DNA of 37,455 bases from contig CAZBMJ010000020.1 of assembly GCA_964493205.1 (NCBI GenBank), positions 1-37,455 on the forward strand. The letters are read 5' to 3'. The stretch comes from CAZBMJ01 sp964493205 (GTDB taxonomy: Bacteria > Myxococcota > UBA727 > JABDBI01). The notes beneath the pieces were generated by a model that was not told the DNA's origin, searched no databases, and worked only from the letters and a program-made list of their open reading frames with translations. The translations under genes were made by a program, and so were the position numbers. Shown here in pieces: positions 16,882 through 23,827 of the stretch (position 1 is the first letter of the stretch; each line of letters starts with the position of its first letter).

Positions 16882-18261
16882 ATGAAAAAACTATTTTACT
16901 TACTAATTGCTTTTTTTATAAGTCCTATTTTTAGCTTTGCTCAAGATTTTGAAGCTCCTTATCTAAAAGATAATATTGAATTTTGGAAAAATATTTATAG
17001 TTCTTTTGATAGCCATCAAGTTATTTTTTTTGATATGCAGGATCCAAAAATAATTTATCACGTTATGGATTTGCCAAAAATACCTAATGAGATCTCAGCA
17101 CCAAAATTTAGTAAAGAAGTGAGCTTACAAAGAGATAAAATTAAAAAAATTCTTGATTCCATACAATTTGAAGAAGAAGTTAGAGAGAAAGATGAATTGT
17201 ATGAAAAAATAAAAGATATTTTAGCCAAGATAGAATTAACTCCTGAATCAAAAATGTCAGAGCGTTTAAGAACACAAAGTGGTTTAAAAAGTCAGTTTGA
17301 ACTTGGTTTAAAACTATCTGGGCGTTATATGGAAGAAATGAAATTGTTGCTTAAATCTATGAGTATGCCAGAGGATTTAATAGCCTTAGTATTTGTGGAA
17401 TCCTTGTTTTATTTGCATGCTGTTTCCCATGCGAGTGCTGCAGGACCTTGGGGAATTATGAAAGAAACTGCTTTGGCTTCTGGTATTCATGTAAATAATT
17501 TAGTGGATGAAAGGCGAGACCCTTTGATAGCTACTAAAGCTGCGGCTAATTATTTAAAAAAATCTTATGAAAATTTAAAAAGTTGGCCTTTGGCGATAAC
17601 GTCTTATAATTATGGTTATTCAGGAACACTAAGAGCAAGTCTTAAGCTTGAAACTAATGATTTGGAAAAAGTTTTAAAAGAACATTATAGCCCCATATTT
17701 GGTTTTGCTTCTAAAAATTATTATGCAGAGTTTTTGGCTGCGAAAGAAGTGCTAGATAATGAAGAAAAATATTTTCCAGGTGTAAAAAAAGAAGACGCAT
17801 GGAAATATGAAGTTATAGAATTAGTTCATCCTTTGAAAATTACTGATTTGTTTGCTACCCAAAAATTTACTAAAACAGAAATTAGCCAATTAAATCCTAG
17901 TTTGTCTAGTAGAGCACTTGAGGGAAAAGAAATCCTGCCCCCTAAATACGCTTTAAGAATAGATCCTAAAAAATCTAAAGATTTTTATAATATAATTAAT
18001 AAAATTCCTGTACAAAAAAGAATCAATTTGACCTCTTTGATCAGCTCTAAATATAAGGCTTCAGGTAGGGAAAGCTTGTCACTCATAGCAAAAAAACATG
18101 GTATTTCTTCAGATTTCTTGGCAAAAAGATTTAAGCAAGGTGAAAGCTACAAACCAAAAGGTACTATTGTTATAAGATCTGTCGCACATTTGTTTACGTC
18201 TATAAAAGAAGAATTAAACTCTATTATTAATAAGCAGTCGGTTGCTAAAAATGTTAAATAA
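16882..18261 (+). CDS. MltD-like membrane-bound or periplasmic lytic murein transglycosylase
   Basis: Cleaves the MurNAc-GlcNAc bond of peptidoglycan, forming 1,6-anhydro products that NagZ-type recycling then uses. The 459-residue protein begins with a signal peptide ending near FSFA (residue 20). An SLT domain occupies about 150-290: FVESLFY with catalytic Glu173, SAAGPWGIM (185-193), VDERRDP (208-214) and SYNYGYSG (241-248), the ordered motifs of MltD-type enzymes. The middle region at about 310-370 resembles the post-SLT part of MltD, and YKASGRESLSLIAKKHGIS near 390-410 looks like one degenerate LysM motif for wall binding. Its stop overlaps the start of the isomerase gene, so the two are translated from one mRNA. 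Confidence 0.88.
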   Translation: MKKLFYLLIAFFISPIFSFAQDFEAPYLKDNIEFWKNIYSSFDSHQVIFFDMQDPKIIYHVMDLPKIPNEISAPKFSKEVSLQRDKIKKILDSIQFEEEVREKDELYEKIKDILAKIELTPESKMSERLRTQSGLKSQFELGLKLSGRYMEEMKLLLKSMSMPEDLIALVFVESLFYLHAVSHASAAGPWGIMKETALASGIHVNNLVDERRDPLIATKAAANYLKKSYENLKSWPLAITSYNYGYSGTLRASLKLETNDLEKVLKEHYSPIFGFASKNYYAEFLAAKEVLDNEEKYFPGVKKEDAWKYEVIELVHPLKITDLFATQKFTKTEISQLNPSLSSRALEGKEILPPKYALRIDPKKSKDFYNIINKIPVQKRINLTSLISSKYKASGRESLSLIAKKHGISSDFLAKRFKQGESYKPKGTIVIRSVAHLFTSIKEELNSIINKQSVAKNVK

Positions 18262-19252
18262 ACAAAAAAATAAGCTCAAGCATATTGATGCCTGCTTATT
18301 GCCTGATTCTCAATATAAAAAAAGTGCAGGTTTTGAAAATATTGATCTTGTTTATAACTCTTTGCCAGAAATAAATTTAAAAGACGTTTGTACTAAAACT
18401 AGCTTTTTAGGCCATAGCTTAAGTGCCCCATTAATGATTGCTCCTATGACGGGGGGGAGTGAACTTGGTAAAGTTTTAAACGAGCGTTGGGCCAAGGCTG
18501 CTCAGCATTTTGGTATAGCTTTTGGTGTAGGGAGTCAGCGTTTAGCGCTAGAAGATCCTAGTGTTACAAATAGTTTTTTAATAAGAAAATATGCCAAAGA
18601 TGCTTTCATTTTTGCAAATTTGGGAGCGGCTCAGCTAGCCTATTGGGGAGTAAAAGAGGCATTAGCTGCTGTTCATATGATAGATGCTAACGCTTTGTTT
18701 ATACATCTAAATCCTTTGCAAGAAGCTTGCCAGGAGCATGGCGATACAAATTTTTTTGGAATATTAAAAAAACTAGAAGAGCTTAATAAAGAATTTTTAA
18801 AGTTAAAAATACCTCTCTTGGTAAGAGAAGTGGGTTTTGGTTTTAGTAAACAAGCAGCACAAAGGCTAATAAATATTGGCATAAGTGGCATTGATTGTGC
18901 AGGAGCAGGTGGCACAAGCTGGTCCAAAGTAGAATCTTTGTGTTCTAATAGTGCAAAATATCAAAAAATTGGAGAGTCTTTTGGCGAGTGGGGCATTCCT
19001 ACAGTAGAGTCTATTAGAAATGTTAGAAGCATTTGCCAAACTATACCATTAATAGCTACCGGTGGTATTAGAAGTGGCGAGCATATTGCTAAAGTTTTAT
19101 TATTAGGTGCAAACTTAGCTTCTATGGGACAGCCCATGCTTAAAGCTGCTATTTTAGGCCAAGAAGAATTATTTAAATTTATTGAACAAACTATTTTAGA
19201 ATTTCGTATTACTTTATTCGCTATGGGTTATAAAGATTGTTTGAATCTTTGA
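18251..19252 (+). CDS. fni: Type 2 isopentenyl-diphosphate delta-isomerase (FMN/NADPH-dependent)
   Basis: Interconverts isopentenyl and dimethylallyl diphosphate for isoprenoid synthesis (undecaprenyl carrier, quinones). The type 2 enzyme is a flavin-dependent TIM barrel. Visible motifs, in order, are APLMIAPMTGG, GVGSQRLALEDP, FANLGAAQL, HLNPLQEACQEHGD (the conserved Gln and metal-binding Glu region), VREVGFGFS, AGAGGTSWSKVE and IATGGIRSG, the last two forming the FMN phosphate site. I start it at the ATG at 18251, overlapping the transglycosylase stop by 11 bases; a TTG at 18242 is also in frame. The length (333 residues) is normal. No other isoprenoid gene is nearby. In reduced genomes this enzyme can accompany loss of the rest of the pathway and uptake of host precursors, which cannot be judged here. 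Confidence 0.9.
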   Translation: MLNKQKNKLKHIDACLLPDSQYKKSAGFENIDLVYNSLPEINLKDVCTKTSFLGHSLSAPLMIAPMTGGSELGKVLNERWAKAAQHFGIAFGVGSQRLALEDPSVTNSFLIRKYAKDAFIFANLGAAQLAYWGVKEALAAVHMIDANALFIHLNPLQEACQEHGDTNFFGILKKLEELNKEFLKLKIPLLVREVGFGFSKQAAQRLINIGISGIDCAGAGGTSWSKVESLCSNSAKYQKIGESFGEWGIPTVESIRNVRSICQTIPLIATGGIRSGEHIAKVLLLGANLASMGQPMLKAAILGQEELFKFIEQTILEFRITLFAMGYKDCLNL

Positions 19253-19261
19253 AATATAAAA

Positions 19262-19282
19262 AATGCTTCATAAAGAAGCATT
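19262..19282 (-). terminator. Rho-independent terminator of the lipoprotein gene
   Basis: Perfect 8-bp stem (aatgcttc / gaagcatt) with a 5-base loop. Read on the minus strand it is followed by a run of T (TTTTTATA), 25 bases past the stop at 19307. On the plus strand no T-run follows, so it serves the minus-strand gene best, though it may also slow readthrough from the isomerase gene. Confidence 0.75.
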
Positions 19283-19306
19283 AAATAATAGTATGTAATT
19301 TTGTTG

Positions 19307-20233
19307 TTATATTTCTTCTGAAGGAGCTTCTATAGGTTCTACAGGTTCTACGTGTATTTCTGTATCTGTTATAGGTACAATATCATTAGTTGGAACTTCA
19401 TCTGTAATAATTTCTGTTTCTAAAACCGGAGCTGTATCGGTGTTTACTATGGTGATTATAGGCTCTGGGTTTATTTCTCCATTACCACATATTTTATGTA
19501 TACTTATATTCCAAGAAGTAATGGTAACACCTGTGAAAAGTGGAGCTCCTAAATTAGTCGCAAAAATTGATAAGCTTGTACCTTCTTCTAAATTTTGTAA
19601 AATACCGCTTCCATTTATAGTAAGAATTCCATTAGGTTCAATATATCCATGAGCAACTAAAGTAGAGATGTTATCAAGAGGATCAAATACCCCATTTGGT
19701 ACTAAAAATATATCTAATAATGCATTGGTTACTTGGTCGTTATTACGTATAGTGGCGCTAAAGCTAGCCCAATATGTACCATCTTCATTAACTAGCAAAC
19801 CAGTAGGGCTAAGGGCAATATTACCTTGGGTTGAGCCAATGTTTCTACTAAGAGATATTAAATTTCCATCAGGAAAATTGTCTATGCTAAGTGAATATGA
19901 ACTGTCATCATCATCCTCATCATTGTGATAAAAACCTGCGGTTCCTAAATCACAATTATGGTCATCATCAGAATTTCCTGTTCTATTGCCATCACCTCTA
20001 CTTCCTATAAAAGCTGGAATAGGAGCTGGTGGTGGAGGTATAAATTTAGGAACATCTACTACATCTACCGCAGTTTCGTCTGTAATGTCAGCGATTACTG
20101 GTATCTCAATTTTTTCATTTACAGAACTTGTTTCCTGTGCAAAATCTGCGTCTGTTTTTTGCTCAGCTTGTTGGCATGCTGTCATAGCAAGAAAAATTAG
20201 TGTAGTTGGAAATAAATAATATTTCTTTATCAT
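19307..20233 (-). CDS. Lipoprotein with Pro/acidic linkers and a possible C1q/BclA-like beta domain
   Basis: I start it at the ATG at 20233 (308 residues): AGGAA lies 8 bases upstream and the start gives a clean lipoprotein signal, LIFLAMTAC with Cys20. The annotated-length frame from 20269 would add 12 residues that hide the signal. After the Cys comes a low-complexity acidic stretch, then a Pro-rich segment (PPPPAPIPA) and an acidic run with NDEDDDDSS. A beta-rich domain of about 120 residues follows: LLVNEDGTYWASFSATIRNN, later LDIFLVPNG, then GTSLSIFATN. This spacing recalls TNF/C1q-like jelly rolls such as the BclA C-terminal domain, but the match is from memory of the pattern only. The C-terminal 60 residues are rich in Glu, Pro and Thr. 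Function unknown; a surface-exposed lipoprotein is plausible. Confidence 0.6.
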   Translation of the reverse strand: MIKKYYLFPTTLIFLAMTACQQAEQKTDADFAQETSSVNEKIEIPVIADITDETAVDVVDVPKFIPPPPAPIPAFIGSRGDGNRTGNSDDDHNCDLGTAGFYHNDEDDDDSSYSLSIDNFPDGNLISLSRNIGSTQGNIALSPTGLLVNEDGTYWASFSATIRNNDQVTNALLDIFLVPNGVFDPLDNISTLVAHGYIEPNGILTINGSGILQNLEEGTSLSIFATNLGAPLFTGVTITSWNISIHKICGNGEINPEPIITIVNTDTAPVLETEIITDEVPTNDIVPITDTEIHVEPVEPIEAPSEEI

Positions 20234-20464
20234 GAATTTTTTCCTATATATTTTAGGGCTTGTTTCCATAATAAATAGTACTTTTAAAAAATATAAAAAT
20301 CACATATTTTAAATTAAATTATTATGCTTTAAGTTAATCCTATAATTTATATAAGTTTATGTTGTGGTTTTGCTAATAGTACCTGGGGAGTTTACGTAAT
20401 ATCAGGAATATTAAACAAAATACTTTTGTTATTAGAGCATTTTTATCTAAACAACAGGAAATAT

Positions 20465-20909
20465 ATGAAATTATTTACCAAAATTATCATATCCTTGTTA
20501 TTGGCTTCTTTTGAAGGTCTGGAGAAAAATGAACAAGTATTAAAGGAAATAATGGAAAAAGTAGCTGGAATTATCAGCGGATTATGCTACGGCCGTTAGT
20601 TTTTATAAAGTAACTGAAAATGTAATTAAACTAAAAGTTTGTTATCAAAATCTTGTAAAAGACAGTCCTCAGGATTATGAGCTGCGCGAACGGTTCGGTG
20701 ACTTGTATTTTAGTTTAGGTATGTATGAGGAAGCTCTTAAATGTTATATGCAAGCCAAATGTCTAACAAGAGATCAAGAAATCATTAAGTCATTATTCAT
20801 TAAAATTTCAGAATGCCAAAGTGATGAAGCTAGGCTTAATAGTGCGAAGAACTGCCAAGAAAAGGCCAGAAATGGTAATTTCTATGATTTTAGCAAAATT
20901 AGTTTGTAA
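20465..20909 (+). pseudogene. Frameshifted secreted TPR protein remnant
   Basis: An ATG at 20465 with AGGAA five bases upstream opens a signal-peptide-like start (MKLFTKIIISLLLASFEG), and the frame stops at 20597-20599. From about 20565 a different frame continues as LELSADYATAVSFYK and reaches the stop at 20907-20909. It carries a recognisable TPR unit, ERFGDLYFSLGMYEEALKCY. The two halves join if one base is gained or lost near 20550-20565, so this is a single gene broken by a frameshift. The 195 bases upstream (20270-20464) hold no gene I can support. A sequencing error in an A-rich run is an alternative. TPR proteins mediate protein-protein contacts; no specific role can be given. Confidence 0.6.
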
Positions 20910-20939
20910 CAAAAGGGCCTGTTAAAATGGCCCTATATA

Positions 20940-20976
20940 CCCAAATACTCGTATGCTTTTTTGCTAGCTAGTCTGC
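20940..20976 (-). repeat. Duplicated fragment of the ruvB 3' end
   Basis: Matches 21593-21629 (the last codons of ruvB, encoding SKKAYEYLG) at 35 of 37 positions in the same orientation. With the intact ruvB end it brackets the toxin-antitoxin pair as an imperfect direct repeat about 653 bp apart. Confidence 0.85.
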
Positions 20977-20990
20977 ATTTAGCTTCTTAA

Positions 20991-21019
20991 TTGACAAAAG
21001 GCATACTTTGTCTTATTTT
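20991..21019 (+). promoter_or_regulatory. Putative promoter of the toxin-antitoxin operon
   Basis: Perfect TTGACA at 20991-20996, 17-bp spacer, then TATTTT at 21014-21019. Transcription would begin near 21026, exactly where an in-frame ATG of the toxin lies, which would make a leaderless message if the ATG rather than the TTG at 21008 is the start. Confidence 0.45.
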
Positions 21020-21319
21020 ATTAAAATGTTTAAAAAAGCAACTTTTGAATTTGATATTGAAAAAAATAAACTTCTAAAAGAAACTAGAAATATATCTTTT
21101 GAAGAAGTTATTGCTTTAATGGATGATGAACATGTATTAGATATTGTTGAGCATCCAAACAAAGAAAAATATAATAATCAAAAAATATTTGTTATGAAAA
21201 TCGCTAATTATATGTATTTAGTCCCTTTTGTTAAAAATGGAAAAAAACTATTTTTAAAAACCATAATTCCAAGCAGAAAAGCAAAAAAAGAATACGCAGG
21301 AGGCGAAAAAAATGAATAA
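21008..21319 (+). CDS. BrnT-like toxin (DUF497 family)
   Basis: A protein of 97-103 residues with the DUF497/BrnT pattern: ATFEFDIEKNKLLKETRNI near the start, ISFEEVIALMDD, a central NNQKIFVMKIANYMYLVPFV and the C-terminal FLKTIIPSRKAKKEY. BrnT toxins are small RNase-like proteins held in check by a cognate DNA-binding antitoxin. Two starts are possible: TTG at 21008, which has AAAAGG six bases upstream, or ATG at 21026, which fits the usual family N-terminus. The gene overlaps the antitoxin by 8 bases. The pair lies between a degraded TPR gene and ruvB and is bracketed by copies of the ruvB 3' end, which suggests horizontal arrival. Activity is not shown by sequence alone. Confidence 0.75.
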   Translation: MSYFIKMFKKATFEFDIEKNKLLKETRNISFEEVIALMDDEHVLDIVEHPNKEKYNNQKIFVMKIANYMYLVPFVKNGKKLFLKTIIPSRKAKKEYAGGEKNE

Positions 21320-21560
21320 AGAAGAAAAAGAACTACTCAAATCGTTTGAAAAAGGCGAATGGAAAAAAGTTAGTAACTACAAATCACTTTTAAATGATTC
21401 TAGAATTGCTGCTAAAGAATTTTTAAAAAAAGATACAAGAATAAACATACGACTTAACTCACTAGATTTGGATTTAATAAAAAAAATAGCAGTTCGTGAA
21501 GGCTTGCCTTATCAAAGCTTAATATCCAGCATAATTCACAAATTTGCTAATAATTACTAG
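21312..21560 (+). CDS. BrnA/CopG-like antitoxin
   Basis: An 82-residue antitoxin partner. A strong AGGAGG lies 8 bases upstream, inside the toxin's last codons, so translation is coupled. The C-terminal half has a ribbon-helix-helix-like pattern: TRINIRLNSLDLDLIKKIAV, then REGLPYQSLISSIIHKFA, which matches antitoxins that accompany DUF497 toxins. The N-terminal half is charged and probably wraps the toxin. Proteins of this kind usually repress their own operon by binding the promoter; the TTGACA promoter just upstream of the toxin would be the expected site. The stop lies 10 bases from the convergent ruvB stop. Confidence 0.75.
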   Translation: MNKEEKELLKSFEKGEWKKVSNYKSLLNDSRIAAKEFLKKDTRINIRLNSLDLDLIKKIAVREGLPYQSLISSIIHKFANNY

Positions 21561-21570
21561 GTTAATTTAA

Positions 21571-22596
21571 TTAGTTAGTGATATTTATAATCCCCAAATA
21601 CTCGTATGCTTTTTTGCTCGCTAATCTGCCGCGTGGGGTTTTGGTTAAGTATCCTTGTTGGAGCAAAAACGGCTCATAAACGTCTTCAATACTAGATGCC
21701 GATTCACTTAAACAAGCTGCAATCGTATCAAGTCCAACAGGCAAGCCGTTATAAGTAGTGCATAAAATTTCTAAGATACGCTTATCGATATTGTCTAAAC
21801 CATTGGCATCAACACCTAGGCTTAAGAGGCCTTTTTGGGTAATATCTTTAGTGATTTTATTTGAACTAGAAACATAGGCAAAATCTCTCATTCTTCTAAG
21901 TAATCTATTGGCAATTCTTGGGGTACCTCGACTTCTTCTAGCTATTTCTGTGGCCGCATCTTCTTCAATATTAATTTCTAGTATATCGGCAGTACGAAAA
22001 ATAATTTGGCTTAGTTCGTGAGTTTCATAAAATTCAAGCCTTGCAAAAAAACCAAAACGATCTCTTAGAGGCGAAGTTAATAACCCTGTTTTAGTAGTTG
22101 CGCCCACTAAGGTAAACTTTTCTAGTTTTAAGGGCATTATTCTGGCATGAGCCCCTTCACCTAAAATAATATCAAGTCTAAAATCTTCCATGGCAGGATA
22201 AATATTTTCTTCTATTACAGCATTAAGCCTATGTATTTCATCAATAAAAAGTACATCACCATGCTTTAAATTAGTTAATATTCCAGCCAAATCGCCTTTT
22301 TTTTCTAGAGCAGGGCCAGAAGTAATAAATAAGTTTTTGCCCATTTCTTTGGCAATAATATAGGCCAGAGTAGTTTTACCTAATCCTGGTGGGCCAAATA
22401 ATAAACAGTGATCCATTGCTTCATTTCTTGATTTTGCAGCCATAGCCATTACTTTAAGGTTATTAATATGCTGTTCTTGGCCAATATACTGATTAAAATC
22501 TTGTGGTCTAATATTTTTTTCAAAACTTGTATCGGTGGGTAATTCGTGAGCATTAATGTTTTCTGCTCTAATAATTGGTTCTTCTATAATGGTCAT
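21571..22596 (-). CDS. ruvB: Holliday junction branch-migration helicase RuvB
   Basis: A AAA+ ATPase that drives branch migration with RuvA. Length (341) and order are standard. Walker A GPPGLGKTT is at residues 68-76, Walker B VLFIDE at 115-120, sensor region GATTKTG at 165-171, SPLRDRFG with the arginine-finger region at 175-182, and a winged-helix C-domain contains GLPVGLDTIAACL and RGRLASKKAYEYLG. The ATG overlaps the ruvA stop as ATGA, so the pair is coupled. A duplicate of its 3' end lies at 20940-20976. Confidence 0.97.
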   Translation of the reverse strand: MTIIEEPIIRAENINAHELPTDTSFEKNIRPQDFNQYIGQEQHINNLKVMAMAAKSRNEAMDHCLLFGPPGLGKTTLAYIIAKEMGKNLFITSGPALEKKGDLAGILTNLKHGDVLFIDEIHRLNAVIEENIYPAMEDFRLDIILGEGAHARIMPLKLEKFTLVGATTKTGLLTSPLRDRFGFFARLEFYETHELSQIIFRTADILEINIEEDAATEIARRSRGTPRIANRLLRRMRDFAYVSSSNKITKDITQKGLLSLGVDANGLDNIDKRILEILCTTYNGLPVGLDTIAACLSESASSIEDVYEPFLLQQGYLTKTPRGRLASKKAYEYLGIINITN

Positions 22597-23192
22597 AGAC
22601 TTTTATTTCCAGTTAATACATTGAGGCTTTTTCTTAATAATATTTCTAAATCAAGCTCTTCTAAATCTTTTTGATCTATGGACTTTAACGCTTTTTGGCT
22701 TTGATCCTTAGAAAAACCTAAATTAATAATAGCATTGCTTAAACTACTTATTTTATTTTGGTCTTTAGGTGTATCAAAATTACTACTATTTATTTTCAAA
22801 ACTTTGTCTTTAAGCTCTAGGCTTAGTCTTTCTGCTGTTTTCTTGCCAATGCCAGGGATACTTGATAGTAAATTAATATCTTTTTGTAAAATAGCTTGGC
22901 ACAAATTATTTAAGTTCATAGAAGATAAAATAGTCAGAGCGATCTTGTTCCCAACTCCGCTAACACTGGTTAATAATAAAAAAAATTCTTTTTGTTCAAA
23001 TTTTGCAAAACCATAAAGTTCAATAGCATCTTCTTTGACGTTGGTATGGATAAAAAACTCGCAGGCTTGGCCAATAGTATAATTATTTAAGTCAGTTTTA
23101 CTGACAAATATTTGATAGCCAACCCCATTGGTGTCTAATAATATTGAGTTTGATTCAACAAATAATACAGTGCCTTTAAGATAGCCAATCAT
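22593..23192 (-). CDS. ruvA: Holliday junction DNA helicase subunit RuvA
   Basis: Tetrameric junction-binding partner of RuvB. The correct start is the ATG at 23192: it gives the canonical MIGYLKG N-terminus, the family length (199 residues) and has GGGAG about 9 bases upstream. A longer frame to 23318 exists but would run into tRNA-Gly. Domain I (OB fold) covers about 1-65. Domain II has two helix-hairpin-helix motifs, SVSGVGNKIAL and SIPGIGKKTAERL. Domain III, after a linker at about 140-150, is LSNAIINLGFSKDQSQKAL and binds RuvB. No ruvC is in the window. Confidence 0.95.
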   Translation of the reverse strand: MIGYLKGTVLFVESNSILLDTNGVGYQIFVSKTDLNNYTIGQACEFFIHTNVKEDAIELYGFAKFEQKEFFLLLTSVSGVGNKIALTILSSMNLNNLCQAILQKDINLLSSIPGIGKKTAERLSLELKDKVLKINSSNFDTPKDQNKISSLSNAIINLGFSKDQSQKALKSIDQKDLEELDLEILLRKSLNVLTGNKSL

Positions 23193-23273
23193 GCTGGTAG
23201 CTCCCAATTTTTCATAAAAAAAGGCGACACAAACAAATAGGTTCATGTCGCCCAAATAATACATTAAAAAAAC

Positions 23274-23348
23274 TGGAGCGGGAAATGGGATTCGAACCCA
23301 CGACTTTAACCTTGGCAAGGTTACACTCTACCACTGAGTTACTCCCGC
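23274..23348 (-). tRNA. tRNA-Gly (anticodon GCC)
   Basis: Read on the minus strand: acceptor GCGGGAG pairs with TTCCCGC (last pair G-T). The D arm holds AGTGGTAGA. The anticodon loop TTGCCAA sits between AACC and GGTT, giving anticodon GCC. The T arm contains GTTCGAA, the discriminator is T, and CCA is encoded (23274-23276). The body without CCA is 23277-23348. It is followed on the same strand by ruvA. Confidence 0.95.
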
Positions 23349-23365
23349 ATGCAATCTTGTTAATC

Positions 23366-23394
23366 TTTATGATATAAAAATTTTATGAGGTCAA
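23366..23394 (-). promoter_or_regulatory. Putative promoter of tRNA-Gly
   Basis: On the minus strand TTGACC (23389-23394), 17-bp spacer, CATAAA (23366-23371), ending 17 bases before the tRNA 5' end. It might also drive ruvAB by readthrough. Confidence 0.5.
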
Positions 23395-23411
23395 GACCTA
23401 AAAATAAAATT

Positions 23412-23798
23412 TTAATATTGAAGCAAAATTTTAAGATTATTTTTTATCCAATCGTCAGCAAGCTGAAGATCTGGGTAGTTTTTTTCAAACATTAAAAAGT
23501 CTTTATTATGTATAGCATGTTTTTTATTAACTAATTTTTTAGGAAATTTTTCATGCAGCATTTCATGAAAGATTACTCTTTCTAGGCAAAACAAAGGTAT
23601 TATTTGCTGATTTAATGCGGGATTAATAACTATTATTTTTTTTCTATTATTATAAGAACCTAGACAAATAGAACGCTTGTTTCTAATTTTTCTTGCTTTA
23701 CCCCATTTTATTTGTGCGTTTATAGAATTATTAAAAAACTGGTTATTTAGCGTGCAAAGTATTTGATTTAAGTCAAAATATAACGCGCTTTTTGTCAT
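23412..23798 (-). CDS. SprT-like zinc metalloprotease
   Basis: A 128-residue protein started at the ATG at 23798, which has AAAGG 7 bases upstream; a longer TTG-started frame would overlap the ftsY start. It contains the zincin motif HEMLH at residues 78-82 (two Zn ligands and catalytic Glu79) and a downstream third-ligand candidate His97 in AIHNKDF. The region around IVINPALNQ, then LERVIFHEMLHEKFP, is the SprT-like pattern. SprT/Spartan-like proteins are DNA-associated or cytosolic metalloproteases; bacterial members are poorly characterised. No C-terminal zinc ribbon is present. It is divergent from ftsY with only 29 bases between starts, so the promoters must overlap the neighbouring coding region. 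Confidence 0.75.
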   Translation of the reverse strand: MTKSALYFDLNQILCTLNNQFFNNSINAQIKWGKARKIRNKRSICLGSYNNRKKIIVINPALNQQIIPLFCLERVIFHEMLHEKFPKKLVNKKHAIHNKDFLMFEKNYPDLQLADDWIKNNLKILLQY

Positions 23799-23827
23799 TT
23801 TAATACCTTTAAATACATGAGTTTTAT

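Noticed and set aside
20914..20934. Hairpin agggcc/ggccct after the TPR pseudogene as a terminator
   Set aside because: The stem is only 6 bp with a 9-base loop and no T-run follows on the plus strand; support is too weak.
23193..23318. Extended N-terminus of RuvA (to 23318)
   Set aside because: The extension overlaps tRNA-Gly and lacks a ribosome-binding site, whereas the ATG at 23192 gives the canonical MIGYLKG start and family length.
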